From CAYHZL01 sp964361075 (GTDB lineage: Bacteria > Bacteroidota > Ignavibacteria > UBA10030 > UBA8401): DNA of 5,824 bases. The stretch lies in the NCBI GenBank assembly GCA_964361075.1, contig CAYHZL010000211.1:1-5824 (forward strand), read 5' to 3'. The position numbers and the translations under genes are program-made. A model generated the notes under the pieces. The model did no database searches, was not told the origin of the DNA, and saw nothing but the letters and a program-made list of their open reading frames with translations. Positions 1 to 3,253 of this stretch are shown here, piece by piece (position 1 is the stretch's first letter; each line of letters starts with the position of its first letter).

Positions 1-44
1 CGCATTTCACGTACTTTGTTGGTTGGAGCTACATTGTATTTCAT
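1..44 (-). CDS. 5' end of an unidentified gene, cut by the window edge
   Basis: An ATG at 44-42 opens a minus-strand frame that stays open to the left edge, giving MKYNVAPTNKVREM followed by part of an Arg codon. It is preceded by a good Shine-Dalgarno, GGAGAG at 57-52, seven bases from the ATG, which is why it is called a gene start. Only about 14 residues are visible, with no signal peptide, so the product is probably cytoplasmic but cannot be named. It lies 71 bases after the stop of the outer-membrane protein gene on the same strand, with a double hairpin in between, so co-transcription is possible but not shown. Confidence 0.6.
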   Translation of the reverse strand, partial: MKYNVAPTNKVREM

Positions 45-69
45 ATCTATACTCTCCGTAAAAAATTTT

Positions 70-98
70 CAGCCAGAGGCTGATCCGCCTTTGGCGGA
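70..98. repeat. Two adjacent small hairpins in an intergenic gap
   Basis: CAGCC-AGA-GGCTG (70-82) is followed at once by TCCGCC-TTT-GGCGGA (84-98). Both stems are perfect. They sit between the stop of the barrel protein gene and the Shine-Dalgarno of the next gene. There is no T-run on the minus strand after them, so they do not look like a classical terminator. They resemble the GC-rich REP-type hairpins elsewhere in this window. They could be a dispersed repeat, a processing site or an mRNA-stabilising structure. Confidence 0.6.
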
Positions 99-115
99 AA
101 TGTATGTTGTATTCC

Positions 116-958
116 CTAAAATGGATGTTCAAATGACAAATAAAAAAATGTTCCAAATCGAGTTTGTGTTTTTGTGATGTTCACGGGAACTGCAATACCG
201 GGAACTATTTGCAATTCACCAATATCAATCGCATACCGTACACCAGGGCTCACAATGGTTTCACTCGAAAATTCAAGTTCTCCGTTACTAGTAAAATCTT
301 GTCCGTACAGCAGCAGCGCTTCCAGCATTACATTAAAACTTTTCTTTGTCAGCCAAATAACACTTCCCCCGACGTTATACGCCATCGTTGTTTTTTTAAC
401 TTCAATGCCGGAGCCATCCGTTCCCTTTTTGTTGAACAACGTCGTTGCACCTGCATTGCAATGAACAACAAATGCGTCAGTCAATCGTTTGCTTAATGGT
501 ACATTCACTTGAATACCATTTGCACCTTCACCGAATCCTTTTTTCTCATCACCACTCGCAATAATAAAAGAAAGACGCGGTGAACATGCCGCCCAATCAT
601 CGGATGTAGAGAGTTGATAGCGGTAATTAATAAACACATCACCAAACCCGTTCACTGCATTAGCATTAAGGAATGAGTACGGTAGTGTAAAACTGAATTG
701 ATGTGTTTGTCCGCCCAGCGGCCATTCTTGCGTGAAGGAATAATTGAAATCTGTTTGTGGTTTGGTAAAATACAATCCGTTTGAAATATGCTGCACTACT
801 CCTGTTTCTTGATTATATGCCTCTTCAATAAAATAAGAATTGTCTTCAATCGCTTTGGAAAATTTTTGCTTCTCATTAATAGCGGACGTTTCTTGCTGAG
901 CATTCATTGGTGCTATAAAAAGTAAGCTACATAACATTAATTTTGTGTACTTACTCAC
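116..958 (-). CDS. Outer-membrane beta-barrel protein, MetA-pathway/transporter-like
   Basis: Predicted outer-membrane protein of 280 residues from a GTG start at 958. The N-terminus VSKYTKLMLCSLLFIAPMNA is a signal peptide with a likely cut before QQ. The mature part has alternating polar/hydrophobic strands, aromatic girdles, a G-F-G-D-V-F-I-N-Y-R-Y segment, and a C-terminal Phe (SFEHPF) as expected for BAM-inserted barrels. The strand pattern and the GDVFINYRY / IIASGDEKKGFG region resemble the family annotated as transporter or MetA-pathway of phenol degradation (PF13557-like); substrate unknown. The frame is open up to an ATG at 1111, but those 51 extra residues are encoded by an inserted repeat (971-1098) and would bury the signal peptide, so that start is rejected. 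AAAGG at 967-963 lies only four bases from the GTG. The ATG at 937 is an alternative. The gene follows cheW on the same strand, 172 bases away, and a link to chemotaxis is not evident. Confidence 0.75.
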   Translation of the reverse strand: MSKYTKLMLCSLLFIAPMNAQQETSAINEKQKFSKAIEDNSYFIEEAYNQETGVVQHISNGLYFTKPQTDFNYSFTQEWPLGGQTHQFSFTLPYSFLNANAVNGFGDVFINYRYQLSTSDDWAACSPRLSFIIASGDEKKGFGEGANGIQVNVPLSKRLTDAFVVHCNAGATTLFNKKGTDGSGIEVKKTTMAYNVGGSVIWLTKKSFNVMLEALLLYGQDFTSNGELEFSSETIVSPGVRYAIDIGELQIVPGIAVPVNITKTQTRFGTFFYLSFEHPF

Positions 959-970
959 CGTGCCTTTAAA

Positions 971-1098
971 GTCATGCCATGAGTTACTTTTTGATTCGCC
1001 GCGCGAATAAAACTTGTCCCGAAGGTCCCAAAGGGATTCCTTTGGAAGATGGATTCCCACAACATTCACCAAAACATTAGACAAACTCATGGCATGAC
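971..1098. mobile_element. MITE-like 128-bp element with 15-bp perfect inverted ends
   Basis: GTCATGCCATGAGTT at 971-985 is the exact reverse complement of AACTCATGGCATGAC at 1084-1098. Inside are ATTCGC-CGC-GCGAAT (994-1008) and CCAAAGG-GATT-CCTTTGG (1028-1045), both perfect hairpins. There is no transposase, so it would be non-autonomous. No target-site duplication is obvious beside the ends. It sits between cheW and the barrel protein gene, ending 12 bases upstream of the latter's GTG. It therefore separates that gene from its former upstream sequence and creates a false N-terminal extension. Confidence 0.65.
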
Positions 1099-1130
1099 TG
1101 AGTAGATACATTTCTTTTTAGAAAGATAAT

Positions 1131-1616
1131 TTACGATGCACGTTCTAATTCAGATTTTTCTTCAATTGAGAGAATTTGTTCGAGATCAATAAGAATTAAC
1201 AAACGGTCTTCTAATTTTGCAACAGAGGTAATAAATGACGACCCGATATTTTGTGTTACGGTTTCCGGCGGAATTTCTGTAACGCTTTTAGAAATACGCA
1301 GAACCTCTCTCACCGCATCAACAACAAACCCAACTATTTTTCCGGTCAGTTCAACAACGATGATGCGCGTATTTTTATCGTGCGCTTTTCTTTCCATACC
1401 AAACCGTGAGCGCAAATCAATGACCGGAATAACTTTTCCGCGCAAGTTGATGACACCATCCACATACGAAGGTGAATTCGGCACCTGCGTTATATTCAGC
1501 ATACGATTAATTTCTTGCACACGCAAAATATCTACACCGAATTCCTCCTCCCCAATAATAAAACTCACAAGCTGTAGAAGTTCTTTCACCCCTTCTTGCT
1601 TTGCTATCTCTGCCAT
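1131..1616 (-). CDS. cheW: CheW chemotaxis adaptor (second copy)
   Basis: Cytoplasmic adaptor of 161 residues that couples chemoreceptors to the kinase CheA in the signalling array. A single CheW domain fills the protein: LLQLVSFIIGEEEFGVDI at about 13-30, the VPNSPSYVDGVINLRG core at about 45-60 with the receptor-contact NLRG loop (57-60), VIPVIDLR (62-69), then the second subdomain with GFVVDAV and LEDRLLILIDLE near the C-terminus. No CheY-like receiver is attached, so it is CheW and not CheV. The ATG at 1616 is chosen because GAGGA (1629-1625) lies eight bases before it; the TTG at 1631 overlaps that site and is rejected. It is about 80% identical, without gaps over 150 positions by hand alignment, to the CheW at 2533-3039. 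Differences are mostly conservative, such as I/V and K/R, so both copies look functional. Confidence 0.95.
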   Translation of the reverse strand: MAEIAKQEGVKELLQLVSFIIGEEEFGVDILRVQEINRMLNITQVPNSPSYVDGVINLRGKVIPVIDLRSRFGMERKAHDKNTRIIVVELTGKIVGFVVDAVREVLRISKSVTEIPPETVTQNIGSSFITSVAKLEDRLLILIDLEQILSIEEKSELERAS

Positions 1617-1624
1617 TGTCGTTG

Positions 1625-1629
1625 TCCTC
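1625..1629 (-). promoter_or_regulatory. Shine-Dalgarno of the second cheW
   Basis: GAGGA reads on the minus strand eight bases before the ATG at 1616. It decides between this ATG and the in-frame TTG at 1631, which would lie inside the ribosome-binding site. Confidence 0.8.
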
Positions 1630-1661
1630 AATAATTATTCGTGCTGTTCGTCTGATAGAAA

Positions 1662-1753
1662 GATGAAAGATGAAAGATGAAAGCAAAAAAAGATTTTTTC
1701 ATTTTTCATCCTTCATCCTTCATCCTTCATCCTTCATCCTTCATCCTTCATCC
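1662..1753. repeat. Heptamer tandem repeat with complementary arms
   Basis: Three exact copies of GATGAAA (1662-1682) are followed by an A-run/T-run centre (GCAAAAAAAGATTTTTTC) and then seven exact copies of TTCATCC (1705-1753). The right-hand unit is the reverse complement of GGATGAA, so the two arms can pair with about one A/C mismatch per seven bases, giving a long hairpin with tandem-repeat arms. The array ends two bases before the stop codon of the 71-residue gene and lies 46 bases upstream of the second cheW start. It therefore occupies the leader of cheW. Such arrays change copy number by slippage. Heptamer intergenic repeats of this kind are known from cyanobacteria (STRR) and other genomes. 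Confidence 0.9.
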
Positions 1754-1755
1754 TT

Positions 1756-1971
1756 TTAATGAATCGTTGTATTGTTTTTCGAAGACCGTTTGAATGCTTC
1801 AAGTGCATCAAAATCATTTTCTTCGTCCCGGTCATCATCGAGTGAAAAATATCGACAGTCGTGAAAGTGTAACGGACCACCATCATCCCAAACATGAAGG
1901 CATTCCGGACAACGATCAATACTTGGAACAAAAGAGATTTTTCTGAGCTGTAACGATTGATGCTGTATCAT
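1756..1971 (-). CDS. Small acidic Cys/His protein of unknown function (71 aa)
   Basis: I do not recognise this protein. It is 71 residues from the ATG at 1971, preceded by a strong Shine-Dalgarno GGAGGA (1981-1976). The frame extends upstream to a TTG at 2049 but that start has no such site and would read through a palindrome, so it is rejected. Residues 20-42 hold RCPECLHVWDDGG and HFHDCRYF: one CxxC pair, two His and a third Cys, which could bind zinc or another metal. Residues 44-56 are strongly acidic (LDDDRDEENDFDA), and the C-terminus is polar and basic (KRSSKNNTTIH). There is no signal peptide or membrane segment, so it is probably cytoplasmic. It lies between the two cheW genes on the same strand. 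A role in chemotaxis is only suggested by position. Confidence 0.65.
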   Translation of the reverse strand: MIQHQSLQLRKISFVPSIDRCPECLHVWDDGGPLHFHDCRYFSLDDDRDEENDFDALEAFKRSSKNNTTIH

Positions 1972-1975
1972 ACTA

Positions 1976-1981
1976 TCCTCC
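1976..1981 (-). promoter_or_regulatory. Shine-Dalgarno of the 71-aa gene
   Basis: GGAGGA lies four bases before the ATG at 1971 on the minus strand. It is the main reason for calling the short form of this gene instead of the longer TTG form. Confidence 0.75.
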
Positions 1982-1999
1982 AAGAAATTATTTTTTGAA

Positions 2000-2013
2000 G
2001 GCGCCAAGGCGCC
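2000..2013. repeat. GGCGCC-AA-GGCGCC hairpin
   Basis: A perfect six-base stem with a two-base loop, made of two copies of the palindrome GGCGCC. It lies about 30 bases upstream of the 71-residue gene, inside its probable mRNA leader. It is strikingly GC-rich against AT-rich flanks. It may be a remnant of a dispersed GC-rich repeat or a leader structure; nothing in the sequence decides. Confidence 0.5.
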
Positions 2014-2218
2014 ACCAGCCGAAGAACTATTGTGTGTACATTCCGACAATTATTATGCCATCACAAATAGCTTTAATTAAACTCATTTCTGCACATTAAT
2101 TTTATTTCGCTCAACAATTTTTGAAGCATAATCAATACGTGTCTATTATTAGCCACGCTTCGCTACTTATGTTTGTGAATACTCATCTCTATTATCATCG
2201 GAAGAATGATTTACATCC

Positions 2219-2398
2219 TTTAGGGCATCTCTAAAAAATTAATTTAATGGAACACGTGAGCGAAGCCATCCCTTCGGGAGATAACACTGATGGGACTGAT
2301 TTTCACTGATAAAATCCGTATTAATCCATTTAATCCGTGTTTCGCCGCGGCGAATGTTCTATTTTTATTCATTCGTGAGTTTTTAGAGATGCCCTAAA
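2219..2398. mobile_element. MITE-like 180-bp element with 19-bp perfect inverted ends
   Basis: TTTAGGGCATCTCTAAAAA at 2219-2237 is the exact reverse complement of 2380-2398. The interior has no usable ORF. It holds GAGCGAAGC (2258-2266), ATCCCTTCGGG (2268-2278), a run of ACTGAT and AATCC repeats (about 2285-2337) and the 14-bp palindrome TTCGCCGCGGCGAA (2341-2354). The same inverted-end sequence and two of the inner motifs recur at 5572-5643, upstream of the MCP gene, which marks a repeat family. It lacks a transposase, so movement would need one from elsewhere. It sits in the 560-base gap between the first cheW and the 71-residue gene. The rest of that gap (1982-2218 and 2399-2453) is AT-rich with no gene that I can support. 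Confidence 0.8.
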
Positions 2399-2453
2399 TT
2401 TGATGGAATGCAGATTGCAAGGAAATGAAAAAAGCAGATGGAATGTGTAGAAG

Positions 2454-2496
2454 AATTCATTTCATTCCCAAAGTAAATTTGGAAATGAAATGAATT
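2454..2496. terminator. Long AT-rich hairpin after the first cheW, possible terminator
   Basis: AATTCATTTCATT (2454-2466) pairs perfectly with 2484-2496. After one C/A mismatch, CCAAA (2468-2472) pairs with TTTGG (2478-2482) around a five-base loop. The structure lies 36 bases beyond the cheW stop on the minus strand. No T-run follows on that strand, so it is not a textbook intrinsic terminator. It may act as a 3' end barrier or be a repeat. Confidence 0.4.
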
Positions 2497-2532
2497 GTAC
2501 AATCGTTAAAAGTTTGAGGAGTAACAAAAAAA

Positions 2533-3039
2533 TTATGCAGCTTCACTCAAAGCATTTTTTTCTTCGGTTGAAAGAACTTTTTCTAAATCAATCAAAATAA
2601 TCATGCGGTCTTCCAATTTGGCAATAGAAGTAATAAAATCTGCACCAATGCTGCTTGCAACGGTTTCCGGCGGCGGCTCGGTAACACTTCTTGAAATACG
2701 CAGCACTTCGCTCACTGCATCAACCACAAAACCAACAGTTTTTCCTGCAAGTTCGACAACAACAACACGCGTATTTTTATCGTGCTGCTTGCGTTCCATA
2801 CCAAAACGTGTGCGCAAATCTATCACTGGTATTACGCGCCCACGTAAATTAATAACACCATCAACATATTCCGGTGAATTCGGCACCTGGGTTACATTCA
2901 ACATTCTATTAATTTCCTGAACACGTAAAATATTGACGCCAAATTCTTCTTCGCCAATCTTAAAACTCACAAGTTGAAGAAGCTCATCGCCTCCAACTCC
3001 CGCGTGCGTTTCTTTTTTTATATCTTTCGTTTGTTCCAT
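2533..3039 (-). CDS. cheW: CheW chemotaxis adaptor (first copy)
   Basis: Adaptor of 168 residues linking the chemoreceptor to CheA at the inner face of the membrane. After a short polar tail (1-18), one CheW domain runs to about 157: ELLQLVSFKIGEEEFGVNI (19-37), VPNSPEYVDGVINLRG with the NLRG receptor-contact loop at 64-67, VIPVIDLRTRFG (69-80), VGFVVDAVSEVLRI, and LEDRMIILIDLEKVLS (142-157). The length is normal for CheW, with no receiver domain. The ATG at 3039 has GAGG (3050-3047) seven bases upstream. It is the first gene after the MCP, 214 bases downstream on the same strand, so it is the likely dedicated adaptor of that receptor. A dispersed palindromic repeat interrupts the gap, so one transcript is plausible but not certain. 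Its close paralogue lies at 1131-1616. Confidence 0.96.
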   Translation of the reverse strand: MEQTKDIKKETHAGVGGDELLQLVSFKIGEEEFGVNILRVQEINRMLNVTQVPNSPEYVDGVINLRGRVIPVIDLRTRFGMERKQHDKNTRVVVVELAGKTVGFVVDAVSEVLRISRSVTEPPPETVASSIGADFITSIAKLEDRMIILIDLEKVLSTEEKNALSEAA

Positions 3040-3121
3040 AGTTTTTCCTCTTTAGTTTTTTGGTTTATGATAAATTAATTGTCTCGTTCATCATTCAGAA
3101 TTCCTTGTTCATTATTTTCAC

Positions 3122-3191
3122 CTCGTTCCCAATTCGCCGCGGCGAATTGGGAACGCATTCTCTGTGTTACCAAAGGGACTTTGGTAACGAG
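3122..3191. repeat. Palindromic repeat: 32-bp perfect palindrome plus 10-bp-stem hairpin
   Basis: Bases 3124-3155 form a perfect 32-bp palindrome, with half-site CGTTCCCAATTCGCCG and no unpaired centre. Ten bases later GTTACCAAAG (3166-3175), GGA, CTTTGGTAAC (3179-3188) makes a second perfect hairpin. The whole begins CTCGTT (3122) and ends AACGAG (3191), so the outer ends are also inverted. It fills the gap between the MCP stop and the cheW start. The CGTTCCCAA...TTGGGAACGCATTC pattern resembles dispersed repeats common in many environmental genomes. It could also influence relative expression of the two genes by stabilising or processing the mRNA. Confidence 0.8.
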
Positions 3192-3209
3192 ATAATAGAA
3201 GTTCTTGTT

Positions 3210-3237
3210 CAATTGACAATTGACAATTTTCAATTGG
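3210..3237. repeat. Short degenerate heptamer repeat (CAATTGA)
   Basis: Four consecutive seven-base units CAATTGA, CAATTGA, CAATTTT and CAATTGG lie just beyond the MCP stop codon. It has the same unit length as the array at 1662-1753 but a different sequence. Confidence 0.6.
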
Positions 3238-3253
3238 CAACTACTGCGCCATT

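Noticed and set aside
164..496. Plus-strand frames inside the barrel protein, CheW and MCP genes
   Set aside because: They are shadows of strongly supported minus-strand genes and show no protein family features.
1111..1124. TTTCT-TTTT-AGAAA as a terminator for the second cheW
   Set aside because: Only a five-base A/T-rich stem with no convincing T-run on the minus strand.
1662..1753. Heptamer array as a CRISPR array
   Set aside because: Units are seven bases with no spacers; it is a tandem repeat.
1734..1931. Minus-strand 65-codon frame overlapping the 71-aa gene
   Set aside because: It overlaps the better-supported 71-residue frame, ends inside the heptamer array and has no good ribosome site.
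2027..2086. 19-codon minus-strand frame MSLIKAICDGIIIVGMYTQ
   Set aside because: Too short, no clear Shine-Dalgarno and no recognisable similarity; it could be a gene remnant but this cannot be supported.
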